Assembly: GCA_002415135.1 (NCBI GenBank)
Contig: DIBY01000021.1
Coordinates: forward strand, 121,967-185,966
Direction of reading: 5' to 3'
From: Flavobacteriales bacterium UBA5040
Lineage (GTDB): Bacteria > Bacteroidota > Bacteroidia > Flavobacteriales > Weeksellaceae
Length of the DNA stretch: 64,000 nucleotides
This document shows, one piece after another, positions 1-8,783 of the stretch. Each line of letters starts with the position of its first letter. Position 1 is the first letter of the stretch. A model generated the notes under the pieces. It saw only the letters and a program-made list of their open reading frames with translations, had not been told where the DNA came from and made no database searches. The translations under genes and the position numbers were made by a program.

Positions 1-912
1 ATTCATTTAAGTGAAAATACTGAACTTTTGAACCAGTTGAATCAGAAAAAATATGATCTGGTCATTATTGGAACGGTGCATCGGTATTTTAATTTATTTA
101 ATGAGATCACCAAGAAATTTAATACTTCGGTAATTGTTCATAATCTAAATTTTACCAAAATATCAAGGTTTCAACTTTTAAAAAATATATTTAAAAAAGA
201 TTTTAAATACCGGTTGAAATTATATTTAAAGGAGGACTTACTTTCTGCTCCGAAAGTTTTTCAAAAAGCAAAGAATCTTTTAGTTTTAGATCAAAGTTTA
301 GCGAAAGACAGTTTGAAATATTTACCTGTTTTCTATAATCAATTTCAAGTCAGTAATAATTCGAAAATTTTTACGATCGTTATTCCTGGTGCAATTTCGC
401 AGCAGAGGCGGGATTATAAAAAAGTGCTGCAGGAGCTAACAAAGCTCAATCTTGATCAAAGCCAATCTGAAAGATTAATTCAAGTGATTTTTCTGGGGAA
501 AGCTCAAGGGAAAGAACTTCGATGGTTGAAAGATTTTGATAACGAAAAAGCTGAAAATGTTTCGATTCAATATTTTACTGAAAAAGTTTCACAACCTCTA
601 TTCAATGAGTGGATGAATAAAGCCGACGTTTTATGGTGTCCAATTCAAAGTGAAACCCAATTCTTTAGTAATAAAGAGATCTATGGAAAAACCAAAATGA
701 GTGGAAATATCGGCGATGCGATTAAGTATGGAAAAATGGCTTTCTTTCCCGAGAATTATCGATCTGATTTTGAATTTATCATCAATGAAAAAGTAAATTC
801 GGGTAGTATAATTTTTGACTTTAAACCTGAAAATTCTTATGATTTTCAAAAAGAATTAAGCAAAAATAAAATTTTGGCTGATCTTGAAAAGGTTTTGGAA
901 TCTCTTGTTTAA
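1..912 (+). CDS. Glycosyltransferase-like protein, 5' end outside window
   Basis: The reading frame is open from base 1, so the true start lies before the window and the visible 304 codons are a C-terminal part. The first visible residues (IHLSENTELLNQLNQKKYDLVIIG) run straight into a hydrophobic beta strand followed by GTVHRYFNLFNEI, and the second half has a VIFLGKAQG strand and an acidic region, broadly like a GT-B fold glycosyltransferase. I do not recognise a specific family. The 3' end overlaps the converging flippase gene by 4 bp. Pairing with a flippase suggests a second polysaccharide locus extending to the left, separate from the capsule locus at 10-34 kb. The glycosyltransferase assignment is an inference. 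Confidence 0.6.
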   Translation: MHLSENTELLNQLNQKKYDLVIIGTVHRYFNLFNEITKKFNTSVIVHNLNFTKISRFQLLKNIFKKDFKYRLKLYLKEDLLSAPKVFQKAKNLLVLDQSLAKDSLKYLPVFYNQFQVSNNSKIFTIVIPGAISQQRRDYKKVLQELTKLNLDQSQSERLIQVIFLGKAQGKELRWLKDFDNEKAENVSIQYFTEKVSQPLFNEWMNKADVLWCPIQSETQFFSNKEIYGKTKMSGNIGDAIKYGKMAFFPENYRSDFEFIINEKVNSGSIIFDFKPENSYDFQKELSKNKILADLEKVLESLV

Positions 913-2387
913 AATTTAAAGAGACTTTTGAAAAATTTCTTGTTCAGATAATCTTCCAATGGAAAGATCTTCATCACGTGATTCGCACCAAAGATAACCA
1001 GTAGCACAAAAGCCGGTTTGTAAGTAAGATTCAGCAGATTACTTTTCGTTTCAGGCAGCATGATCGCGATGTTAATGGCTAAAGTGCAGATAATCAAAAC
1101 GTACATCATCTCGATGGTTAGCGGGAATACTTTGAACTTCACATAATTGAAGTAAATTTTGATCATGTTGAATAAGGTGAGCGAAATGGCTGTAGCCATC
1201 GCAATTCCGATAATTCCGAATTGAGTTTTGGTAAGGAAAAGATAATTGAGACCAATCGTCGTAACTGCCAAAAATAACATGACAACGATATTAAATCGGT
1301 AATGTTTGGACAGCGAAATGATATGTCCGTTGAAACCGGTCGCCAAGTCGAATATCATGGCGAAGCCTAAAATCCAGACAACAGGTTCGGCTTGTCGCAA
1401 TTGTTCGCCGTTTTTAATAAGATTACTGAGATACGGAAATCCAACCAAAATACACGAAAACAAAACGGAACCCAGAAAAAACAGGGTTAAAGAAGTTTTC
1501 TTGTGGAAACGGTCGAGTTCATCAAATTCTCCTTCTGCAATGGTTTTATTGATCAGTGGTGCCGAAATATTGTAAAGACCCATTTGCGGAATTAAGATGA
1601 AAGACAGAATCGATAAAATAATACTGTAAACTCCATTTTCCTCAAAATTCAGGAATTCTCCGATCATAAAATTATCAACCCGGAAGGCGATGTAATTTCC
1701 GATGTTTCCTAAAAATCCGTAGAAACTATAGTTCAGAATTTCCTTCCAGAGATTATCTTTTCGGACGTAATCTGTACTAAAGTCTGGGGTGATTTTTTCC
1801 AGTTTATTGGCATAGAAAAAATATCCCAGAAGTGATAATAGAAACATTCCTAAGAAAAATCCGTACGAGCCTTTTTCGGTAACTCCTAAAAAGAAAAATA
1901 AAGTGAAAGCTCCTACATTGGCAATTTTCGGAAAGAGATTTTCGAAAATATTGGGTACCACGATTCGCTTAAAGTTGGTGATGTACTTATTGAAAACAGC
2001 CGATAAAGCCATTACCAGAATTAGAGGAAGTATTAAAAGTTTCATTTTCCATAACTGTAAACTTTTAAACTCTGGGAAAAAATGAAAGAAACCAAAAAAT
2101 AAGACCGAGAAAATGACGAAATTTAAAACGATGCCTCCTAAAGAAAGGGATAATAAATTTTGATGTTTACCGTCTTTCTGTGTCTGATGAAAAAATTTAA
2201 CGGTGGAAAAAGAAAGTCCAAAAACTACTATGGGAAGGAGCATTTCTGCAGTCGGCATAATGTAGCGCAACTTTCCGTAAAACTCCATGTCGTACGGGAA
2301 AATAAAAATCGCAGAAATCGTTCCGAGTAAAAAACCGAAATATCCGATTAAGGAATATTTAAAACCCTGACGTGCAATGACACTCAT
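909..2387 (-). CDS. Polysaccharide flippase (Wzx/MATE-like)
   Basis: This 492-residue protein is almost entirely hydrophobic, with about 12-14 predicted membrane segments and the family-typical start (RQGFKYSLIGYFGFLLGTISAIFIFP). That matches the polysaccharide transporter branch of the MOP superfamily, which moves undecaprenyl-linked oligosaccharide repeat units across the inner membrane. A cluster of charged residues in the central cytoplasmic loops and a second Asn/Phe-rich half (LNYSFYGFLGNIGNYIAFRVDNFMIGEFL) fit the internal two-domain symmetry of the family. It converges tail to tail with the glycosyltransferase-like gene and is unrelated in position to the capsule wzx at 27-28.5 kb, so the genome has at least two flippases. 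The substrate cannot be told from sequence. Confidence 0.85.
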   Translation of the reverse strand: MSVIARQGFKYSLIGYFGFLLGTISAIFIFPYDMEFYGKLRYIMPTAEMLLPIVVFGLSFSTVKFFHQTQKDGKHQNLLSLSLGGIVLNFVIFSVLFFGFFHFFPEFKSLQLWKMKLLILPLILVMALSAVFNKYITNFKRIVVPNIFENLFPKIANVGAFTLFFFLGVTEKGSYGFFLGMFLLSLLGYFFYANKLEKITPDFSTDYVRKDNLWKEILNYSFYGFLGNIGNYIAFRVDNFMIGEFLNFEENGVYSIILSILSFILIPQMGLYNISAPLINKTIAEGEFDELDRFHKKTSLTLFFLGSVLFSCILVGFPYLSNLIKNGEQLRQAEPVVWILGFAMIFDLATGFNGHIISLSKHYRFNIVVMLFLAVTTIGLNYLFLTKTQFGIIGIAMATAISLTLFNMIKIYFNYVKFKVFPLTIEMMYVLIICTLAINIAIMLPETKSNLLNLTYKPAFVLLVIFGANHVMKIFPLEDYLNKKFFKSLFKF

Positions 2388-2673
2388 TGATTATTGGTTT
2401 TGCGGGTTTTTAGGTATTCGTTGAATATGAAATTTCGCACCATATTATTACGGTAAATAGTTTTAAAATAAAATTCTGGAGTAAATTTCTAAATCATCAA
2501 GCGTTTTTTCAAATTCAAGAAAACAAAGATAGTAAAATATGTTAAATAAATGTTAAAATTATTAAAGAGTAAGAAATGATTAGAAGGTCAACTTGTTTTG
2601 TTTTAAATTTAACAATTGAAGAGAAAATTGCTTATTATTCATTGAGCTGCAATTTCTCATTTTATTAAAAAGT

Positions 2674-4314
2674 ATGAAAAAAGTTCTTATTCTCCTCGGT
2701 TTTAGTTTATTGACCGCTTGCAGTTCCGTTAAAAACAGTCAGGAAAAACCATTCCTGTGGGAAGGAGCAAATGTTTATTTTCTGTTAACAGATCGGTTCA
2801 AAAATGGAGATGCGACTAATGATATCAATTTTGACAGAACAGAAAAAGCCGCTGTTCTGCGTGGTTTTGAAGGTGGAGATCTGAGAGGAATCATTCAAAA
2901 AATCGACGATAATTATTTTTCTGATCTAGGAATTAATGCGATTTGGATGACGCCAGTTGTAGAGCAGATTCACGGCGCTACCAACGAAGGAACCGGAAAT
3001 ACTTACGGTTTTCATGGCTATTGGACCAAAGACTGGACGGAACTCGATCCTAATTTTGGCACAAAAAACGATTTGAAAGAATTGGTGGAAAAGGCCCACA
3101 AAAAAGGAATACGAATTGTGCTGGATGCAGTGATCAATCACACAGGACCTGTTACCGAAAAGGATGCTGTTTATCCAAATTCTTGGGTAAGAACTTCGCC
3201 CACTTGTAATTACCAGAATTACGAAAATACAACCGCTTGTACCTTGGTCGCAAATCTTCCGGATATTTTGACAGAATCTAATCAACCTGCCGAATTGCCG
3301 CAAATGCTGGTTGAAAAATGGAAGAAGGAAGGAAAATATGAAACTGAAATAAAATCTTTAGAAGCGTTTTTTGTCCGAACAGGATATCCAAAAGCGCCCA
3401 AATATTATATTATGAAATGGCTGGCCGATTATGTAGAGGAATATGGGATTGACGGTTACCGCGTTGATACGGTAAAACATACCAACGAAGATGTCTGGAA
3501 AGACTTCCAAAAAGTTTGTCAGGAATCGTTTGATATTTACAAAAGAAAAAATCCTTCTAAAGTTCTTGATAACAATCTCTTTTTTACCGTTGGGGAAGTT
3601 TATGGCTACGGAATCTCTCAAAAACAGGATTATAATTTCGGTGATAAAAAGGTCAATTATTATCAAAATGGCTTTAAGTCATTGATCAATTTTGATTTTA
3701 AAGGTGATGCGAATAAACCGTATGAAGAGTTGTTTTCAAACTATTCAAAGCTCTTGAACGCTGACTTGAACGGAAAAACGGTAATGAACTATCTGACGTC
3801 GCATGATGATGGATCTCCATTTGATAAAGACCGAAAAAGAACGTACGAAGCGGGAACAAAATTACTTTTGGCGCCGGGAATTTCACAGGTCTATTATGGA
3901 GATGAATCCGCCAGAACCTTGACCGTTGCTGGAGCAGATGGTGATGCCACTCTTCGTTCTAACATGAATTGGAATGACGTTGAAAATAATTCAGCGACTC
4001 AAAAATTAGCAAAACATTATCAGAAATTAGGGAAATTCAGAGCGAATCATCCTGCGGTCGGTGCGGGCGTTCATCAAATGATTTCTAACCAACCTTATTA
4101 CTTTTCCAGAATCTTAACCAAAGGCCAATTTACAGATAAAGTAATCATTGGACTTGATGTAAAAGAACAATTAAAAGAAGTGAATGTAGCCGGAGTTTTT
4201 GCAGAGGGAACTCAATTAAGAGATTTTTATTCCGGTGCTTCAATGCCCGTTATTAATGGGAAAGTTTCTTTCTCTTCCAATTCGCCAATCATTTTACTAG
4301 AAAAAATAAACTAA
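2674..4314 (+). CDS. Alpha-amylase family glycoside hydrolase (GH13), lipoprotein
   Basis: The 546-residue protein starts with a lipoprotein signal peptide (MKKVLILLGFSLLTACSS, lipobox LTAC) and should be anchored in the outer membrane or periplasm. The GH13 (beta/alpha)8 signatures follow in order. These are GIRIVLDAVINHTG (region I, near residue 150), GYRVDTVKH with the nucleophile Asp265, VGEVYG with the acid/base Glu308, and TSHDDG with His377-Asp378 as the transition-state stabiliser. It therefore likely cleaves alpha-1,4 or alpha-1,1 glucosidic bonds in malto-oligosaccharides or starch. A TlpA-like gene follows after 10 bp and is probably co-transcribed. No SusC/SusD pair or regulator is adjacent, so it is not a classic starch utilisation locus. 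Exact substrate specificity is unknown. Confidence 0.9.
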   Translation: MKKVLILLGFSLLTACSSVKNSQEKPFLWEGANVYFLLTDRFKNGDATNDINFDRTEKAAVLRGFEGGDLRGIIQKIDDNYFSDLGINAIWMTPVVEQIHGATNEGTGNTYGFHGYWTKDWTELDPNFGTKNDLKELVEKAHKKGIRIVLDAVINHTGPVTEKDAVYPNSWVRTSPTCNYQNYENTTACTLVANLPDILTESNQPAELPQMLVEKWKKEGKYETEIKSLEAFFVRTGYPKAPKYYIMKWLADYVEEYGIDGYRVDTVKHTNEDVWKDFQKVCQESFDIYKRKNPSKVLDNNLFFTVGEVYGYGISQKQDYNFGDKKVNYYQNGFKSLINFDFKGDANKPYEELFSNYSKLLNADLNGKTVMNYLTSHDDGSPFDKDRKRTYEAGTKLLLAPGISQVYYGDESARTLTVAGADGDATLRSNMNWNDVENNSATQKLAKHYQKLGKFRANHPAVGAGVHQMISNQPYYFSRILTKGQFTDKVIIGLDVKEQLKEVNVAGVFAEGTQLRDFYSGASMPVINGKVSFSSNSPIILLEKIN

Positions 4315-4324
4315 AAACACAACC

Positions 4325-4852
4325 ATGAAAAAACTAATTCAACTCGCTCTATGCTCGATTTCGTTGCTGGCTTTTGCGCAAAAAGCTCCGGAAATCAACA
4401 AAACCGAATTTTCAAAAGAGGCTTTAGGTCAAAAAGTAATGTCGCTGGAAGGAAAGAAAACTTCCATCGCCGATGTCTTGAAAAAGCATGAAGGAAAAAT
4501 TCTCATTATTGATTTCTGGGCAAGCTGGTGCCAGGATTGTATTCTAGCTTTGCCCGCAGCGAAGAAGCTTCAGGAGAATAATCCAGAGCTGGATTTCGTG
4601 TACTTTTCTTTAGACCGTTCGCACGCTCAGTGGAAAAAAGGTCTGGATAAATACCAAATTACGGATCAGAAAAATTACTGGTTTGATGAAGGTTGGAAAA
4701 ATGATTTCAATAATTACATCGATCTGAATTGGGTGCCACGATTTATGGTGGTTGACCAAACCGGAAAAATCGCCAAATATTACGCCATTCATCCAAATGA
4801 TCCCGATATTCAGAAAACGATTTTTGCACTTTTAAGAAATGATGAAGACTAA
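4325..4852 (+). CDS. TlpA/ResA-like thiol-disulfide oxidoreductase
   Basis: This 175-residue protein has a cleavable signal peptide (MKKLIQLALCSISLLAFAQ) followed by a thioredoxin fold. The active site is WASWCQDC with Cys69 and Cys72. The Trp-Cys-x-x-Cys context, the preceding strand ILIIDFWASW and the cis-proline segment WVPRFMVVDQTGKI near residue 140 identify the periplasmic TlpA/AhpC-TSA branch. These proteins reduce or isomerise disulfides in exported proteins or in cytochrome maturation. It lies 10 bp after the GH13 gene, whose mature protein contains several cysteines, so it may serve folding of that enzyme; this link is only inferred from position. Confidence 0.85.
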   Translation: MKKLIQLALCSISLLAFAQKAPEINKTEFSKEALGQKVMSLEGKKTSIADVLKKHEGKILIIDFWASWCQDCILALPAAKKLQENNPELDFVYFSLDRSHAQWKKGLDKYQITDQKNYWFDEGWKNDFNNYIDLNWVPRFMVVDQTGKIAKYYAIHPNDPDIQKTIFALLRNDED

Positions 4853-5058
4853 AACTTTCCTTTTCGCTTCTTTTTTAAAACATATTGGGACAGATCCGTT
4901 GGACTCGTTAAAAATTTATACTTTTTGATATCTTCATTGAAGGAGCAGAGTTGTTTGCACAAAGGATTCCACTTTTGGTAGGTATCAATTTGCATGAAAA
5001 TTATATTCGATCAATGTTTCAAATCAAAAGTTGTGGTACACTAAGAGACTTTTTAAAA

Positions 5059-5724
5059 TTAAAGAAAAGGTAATTCTAAAAAGTCATTCAGCGGTTTAAT
5101 GCTCTTCAGTATTTTAGCGAAATTTTTAGCTGCCTGCGGATCAATTAAAGCTTCATCAGAAATTGGATGACTTACGGTAAAGCTTTTCAGTTTCAGATAT
5201 TCTGCCATCGGATGGTCTTTTTCAAAACCAGCTGGAACTCTCTGTAATTTATGTTCTATGCTTAATCCGCGGAAATTATTTCGGAAATCCTGATGATCTA
5301 TGATATTCAATAAATCGTCACCGCTTGCTCTGATTTCATTTCGTATTTGTTTTAAAACAGCAGGTTCCGGATTGTAAACGCCACCCGCCAAAAATGATTT
5401 TCCGGGTTCAATGTGCAAATAATATCCCGAAATTTTAGTGCCTTTTCCCATGCCTAAACTGGCACCGAAATGAGTTTTATAGGGAATTTTATTTTTAGAA
5501 AAACGCACGTCACGGTATATTCTGAAGACGGCTTTCTTCGGCTCAATCTTAAGAATTTCCTCATCAATTGGGGCGATTTCCTGGATCAAACTTTCAACAA
5601 ATGATTCTACGTCTTCCTTCGCTTCCAAATAAAGATTCTTATTTTCATTGAACCAGTCGCGGTTGTTATTCTTTTCTAAAGTATTCAGAAATTGTAGGGT
5701 AGAGGTGGAGATATTGTTTTTCAT
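5059..5724 (-). CDS. DUF2461 family protein
   Basis: The protein matches the DUF2461 (TIGR02453) family by its opening LQFLNTLEKNNNRDWFNENKNLYLEAK, the RIYRDVRFSKNKIPYKTHFG segment near residue 70, and GYYLHIEPGKSFLAGGVYNPE. The family is soluble, about 220 residues, widespread in Bacteroidota and of unknown biochemical function. I chose the ATG at 5724 (221 residues) rather than an upstream in-frame start at 5754. The upstream start lies inside two tandem copies of the -7 promoter box, and the family normally begins close to this point. It stands alone and is divergent from the DEAD-box helicase. Confidence 0.85.
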   Translation of the reverse strand: MKNNISTSTLQFLNTLEKNNNRDWFNENKNLYLEAKEDVESFVESLIQEIAPIDEEILKIEPKKAVFRIYRDVRFSKNKIPYKTHFGASLGMGKGTKISGYYLHIEPGKSFLAGGVYNPEPAVLKQIRNEIRASGDDLLNIIDHQDFRNNFRGLSIEHKLQRVPAGFEKDHPMAEYLKLKSFTVSHPISDEALIDPQAAKNFAKILKSIKPLNDFLELPFL

Positions 5725-5741
5725 TACTTGCAAATTAAACT

Positions 5742-5759
5742 CAAATTTAATCAAATTTA
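5742..5759 (-). promoter_or_regulatory. Tandem Bacteroidota -7 boxes for the DUF2461 gene
   Basis: Two exact matches to TAnnTTTG (minus strand TAAATTTG) occur in tandem at 5742-5749 and 5752-5759, 18-35 bases upstream of the chosen ATG. Either would give a short leader. No clear -33 TTTG was identified, so the assignment rests on the -7 motif and its position. Confidence 0.4.
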
Positions 5760-5996
5760 ATTTTTAAAAAGAAGTAGTTATCGAATTAATCAAAAGCTTT
5801 GGCGGTATTTTTCAACACTTAGTTTCTTTAAATAATGGAATTAAACTACTGCAATTAAATATTTCAGTTAAAGTCAATTTTAATTCCATTTAAAAAACAC
5901 ACTTGTATCACAGTTATGATCGCCCCTAAAACTTGATCGGTCATTATTAACAATAATTTAATAAACCATCGATATAATTATGATAAATAAAAAACG

Positions 5997-6004
5997 TATC
6001 TTTG
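5997..6004 (+). promoter_or_regulatory. Predicted -7 box of the DEAD-box helicase gene
   Basis: TATCTTTG matches the Bacteroidota -7 consensus TAnnTTTG exactly and lies 26 bases before the ATG, giving a leader of roughly 15-20 nt. Prediction from motif and spacing only. Confidence 0.5.
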
Positions 6005-6030
6005 CACCCAATTTATAGACGATCTTTTAC

Positions 6031-7851
6031 ATGAATTTATTTACGGAGACCAATCTAAGTCCTGAAGTTTTGAAGGCAATTGGCGAAATGGGCTTTGTTA
6101 GTCCAACAGAAATCCAAAAACAGACTATTCCTTTTATCTCTACAGATACACGCGATCTAATCGCACTTGCGCAGACGGGAACAGGCAAAACAGCAGCGTT
6201 TACGCTTCCGATTTTGGATATGATTGACGACGGGAGTCGCAAAATCCAATTATTGGTGCTTTGTCCAACCAGAGAACTTTGTTTGCAAATTACCAAAGAC
6301 ATTACTAATTATTCGAAATACTTAAAAAACATCAAAACTACAGCGGTTTATGGTGGTAGCAGTATTACTGATCAAATCAGATCTCTTCGCGAGAAACCAC
6401 AAATTATTGTGGGAACTCCAGGTAGAGTTATTGACCTGATCAACAGAAAAGCCCTTGATTTCTCAGAAATTCAATGGTTAATTCTTGATGAAGCTGATGA
6501 AATGTTATCAATGGGTTTCAAAGAAGATTTGGCAACAATTCTACGTGAAACTCCAGATACAAAACAAACTCTTTTATTCTCGGCAACGATGAATAAAGAA
6601 GTTGAACGTATTTCTAAAAACTATTTGACGAATCCACACCGTATTGCGGTTGGGTCGATCAATGAAGTGAAGAAAAATATCAAACACGAATATTACGTGG
6701 TTGGATACAGAAACAAAAAAGAAGCTTTGAAAAGATTGATCGATGCAAATCCAAATCAATATTCAATTCTTTTCTGTAGAACCCGTATGGAAACTCAGGA
6801 AGTTGCGGACTTTTTGATGCAGAACGGTTACGCGGCAGATGCACTTCACGGTGATTTATCACAAGCTCAGCGTGACACGGTAATGAAAAAATTCCGTTTG
6901 AAAAACATTGATATTTTAGTTGCGACTGATGTTGCGGCGAGAGGTTTAGATGTTGATTCATTAACGCACGTTATTCACTTCTCTTTACCAGATGATCCAG
7001 AGGTTTTTGTTCACCGTAGTGGTAGAACTGGACGTGCTGGGAAAGATGGAATCTCGATCTCTTTAATTAAACCTGAAGAATCAAGAAAACTGAAGCAGAT
7101 CAAATCGGTAACGAAAATTGATATTGTTGAGAAGAAAATTCCAACAGGTAAAACAATTATCGAAGCTCAGGTTGCTGGCGTTTTCGAAAAATTATTTACA
7201 GAGCACGAAAATTTGGTGGAATTCGGTGACGAATTAATTCCAGATCTATCTGCTTTTACCAAAGAAGAGTTGGTTCACCAAATGTTACAGTTGCAATTGA
7301 GAGACATGGCGCTTTATTACAAAGATAAAGACGATTTGGTTGATCAGAAATTCAGCGATGATAGAGGTGGAAACGATCGAGGCAGAGACAGAGATCGCGG
7401 TAGAGACCGTGATGGAAGAGGAAGAGATCGTGATAGAGGCGACAGAAGAGATAGCGGAAACAGAGATGGTGGAAACAGATTCGGTAATAACCGTGACGGT
7501 GGAAGCAGAGATTTCGGACGTGACCGTGATGGTGGAAACCGTGATTCTAGAGATAGAGATGGTGGAAACAGAGGGGAATCTAGAGATAGAAAGCCAAGAA
7601 AAAATAGCGAAGACATGGTTCGATTTTTCTTTAACTTAGGAAAAAGAGACAATTTGAAAAAAATTGACATGTTGGAAATTATTAACAAGTCTACAGAAAA
7701 ATCGAGAAAAAGACCAGATATTGGGAATATCGAGATTTTAGAAAAATTCTCTTTCTTTGAAGTAGAAAAATCATTTAAAGACGAAGTTCTTAAAGGATTA
7801 GAAACTCAGAAATTTAAAGGAAAAGATATGAGAGCTGAAGAATCTAACTAA
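6031..7851 (+). CDS. DEAD-box RNA helicase (DeaD/CsdA-type) with DbpA-like RNA-binding domain
   Basis: This is a 606-residue ATP-dependent RNA helicase. The core (about residues 1-375) shows the Q motif (GFVSPTEIQKQTIPF), motif I AQTGTGKT, Ia PTRELC, motif II LDEADEM, motif III SAT, and motif VI HRSGRTGRAG. Residues about 443-525 are a low-complexity tail of Arg, Asp, Gly and Asn (GRDRDRG-type repeats). After that, residues about 530-606 form a DbpA/DeaD-type RNA-binding domain (FFNLGKRDNLKKIDMLEIIN). Such enzymes act in ribosome assembly and mRNA turnover, often at low temperature. The gene is monocistronic: it has its own -7 box and a terminator after the stop. The low-complexity linker between core and RNA-binding domain is unusual in position. 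Confidence 0.92.
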   Translation: MNLFTETNLSPEVLKAIGEMGFVSPTEIQKQTIPFISTDTRDLIALAQTGTGKTAAFTLPILDMIDDGSRKIQLLVLCPTRELCLQITKDITNYSKYLKNIKTTAVYGGSSITDQIRSLREKPQIIVGTPGRVIDLINRKALDFSEIQWLILDEADEMLSMGFKEDLATILRETPDTKQTLLFSATMNKEVERISKNYLTNPHRIAVGSINEVKKNIKHEYYVVGYRNKKEALKRLIDANPNQYSILFCRTRMETQEVADFLMQNGYAADALHGDLSQAQRDTVMKKFRLKNIDILVATDVAARGLDVDSLTHVIHFSLPDDPEVFVHRSGRTGRAGKDGISISLIKPEESRKLKQIKSVTKIDIVEKKIPTGKTIIEAQVAGVFEKLFTEHENLVEFGDELIPDLSAFTKEELVHQMLQLQLRDMALYYKDKDDLVDQKFSDDRGGNDRGRDRDRGRDRDGRGRDRDRGDRRDSGNRDGGNRFGNNRDGGSRDFGRDRDGGNRDSRDRDGGNRGESRDRKPRKNSEDMVRFFFNLGKRDNLKKIDMLEIINKSTEKSRKRPDIGNIEILEKFSFFEVEKSFKDEVLKGLETQKFKGKDMRAEESN

Positions 7852-7874
7852 TTTTTCAATCTTGTAATCAATAT

Positions 7875-7908
7875 AACAGCTTCATTTATTTGGAGCTGTT
7901 TTTTTTTT
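7875..7908 (+). terminator. Rho-independent terminator after the DEAD-box gene
   Basis: A 7-bp stem (AACAGCT with AGCTGTT, extendable by G-T pairs) encloses a 12-base loop and is followed by a run of about 10 T, 24 bases after the helicase stop codon. Confidence 0.8.
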
Positions 7909-8077
7909 GTTTAAAAGGAAGACGGTAACAGGGAGGATTTTGCTTCGAATTGCTACTTTTTAGTGTACACAAAATAATTATTTTAAGAAAATTATTTACT
8001 AATTTTTTTGTTAAGAAGTATTTTCACAATGTTAATAAAGATTAATATTAAATAGGGAAACTTACCAGTCTTTTTCG

Positions 8078-8085
8078 GAAATTTG
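8078..8085 (+). promoter_or_regulatory. Possible -7 box of the phosphate transport operon
   Basis: GAAATTTG matches TAnnTTTG in 7 of 8 positions if only the first T is relaxed, and it lies 26 bases before the DUF47 ATG. Weak prediction. Confidence 0.3.
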
Positions 8086-8111
8086 CACCACTAATTATTA
8101 AATGAATTATA

Positions 8112-8750
8112 ATGGGAATCGGAAATATTTTTAAAATGTTCCAGCCGAAAGACAAAGTGTTTTTTGTACTGTTTGAAAAAGTTGCTGAAGAACTGGTAGC
8201 GATGTCAAAAGAATTTCATGAAAGTCTTTTGGACTTTGACATCAATGACGACACCATGTTGCAACACATGAGCGACTACGAACACAGAATGGATGATTTA
8301 ACCCATGAAATATTCGTACAGCTAGGAGAAAACTTCATCACTCCGTTTGACAGAGAAGACATCAGTCATTTGGCCAGTGGTTTAGATGATATTGCTGATT
8401 TCATGTACGCTTCTGCCAAATATATTTATTTATACAAAGCACCACTGGATCCGGCTTACACCGAATTTACCCTTTTAATTTACAAATCTTGTTTGGAAGT
8501 TCAGTCAGCACTTAAAAACCTGAATGATTTCAAAGATCCGAAAGCAGTGAAAGAATCGTGTATCAAGATCAACTCTTTCGAAAATATTGCAGATGACGTA
8601 TTGAGCCAGGCGATTGTTAAATTGTTTGATACCAATGATGCACTTTTGATCATTAAAGTAAAATCAGTTTTGGAATATCTGGAAACGGTTACCGACAAAG
8701 CAGAAGATGTGGCTAATACCATCGACAGTATTTTGATTAAATACGCTTAA
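8112..8750 (+). CDS. DUF47 family protein, PhoU-like partner of the phosphate transporter
   Basis: This 212-residue, mostly helical protein opens with MGIGNIFKMFQPKDKVFFVLFEKVAEELVAMS, which is characteristic of the DUF47/PhoU-like (Pit accessory protein) family. It lacks membrane segments. Acidic helices such as ISHLASGLDDIADFMYASAKYI match the metal-binding E/DxxxD pattern of PhoU-like bundles. It lies 33 bp upstream of a PiT-type phosphate permease, the standard pairing, and is thought to modulate that transporter. The start is the ATG at 8112. Confidence 0.88.
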   Translation: MGIGNIFKMFQPKDKVFFVLFEKVAEELVAMSKEFHESLLDFDINDDTMLQHMSDYEHRMDDLTHEIFVQLGENFITPFDREDISHLASGLDDIADFMYASAKYIYLYKAPLDPAYTEFTLLIYKSCLEVQSALKNLNDFKDPKAVKESCIKINSFENIADDVLSQAIVKLFDTNDALLIIKVKSVLEYLETVTDKAEDVANTIDSILIKYA

Positions 8751-8783
8751 TCTATTCCCTAATTTAGTACAAACAAAAGAAGA

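Larger units (their letters stand above)
5725..6030. other. Divergent intergenic region, no gene
   Basis: This 306-bp AT-rich stretch separates the divergent DUF2461 and DEAD-box helicase genes. It holds the two minus-strand -7 boxes near its left edge and one plus-strand -7 box near its right edge. I see no open frame with codon structure, RNA gene or terminator in between. Confidence 0.6.

Noticed and set aside
7340..7688. Two out-of-frame ORFs inside the helicase repeat region
   Set aside because: They arise from the low-complexity Arg/Asp/Gly codons of the helicase and are strongly biased in composition.
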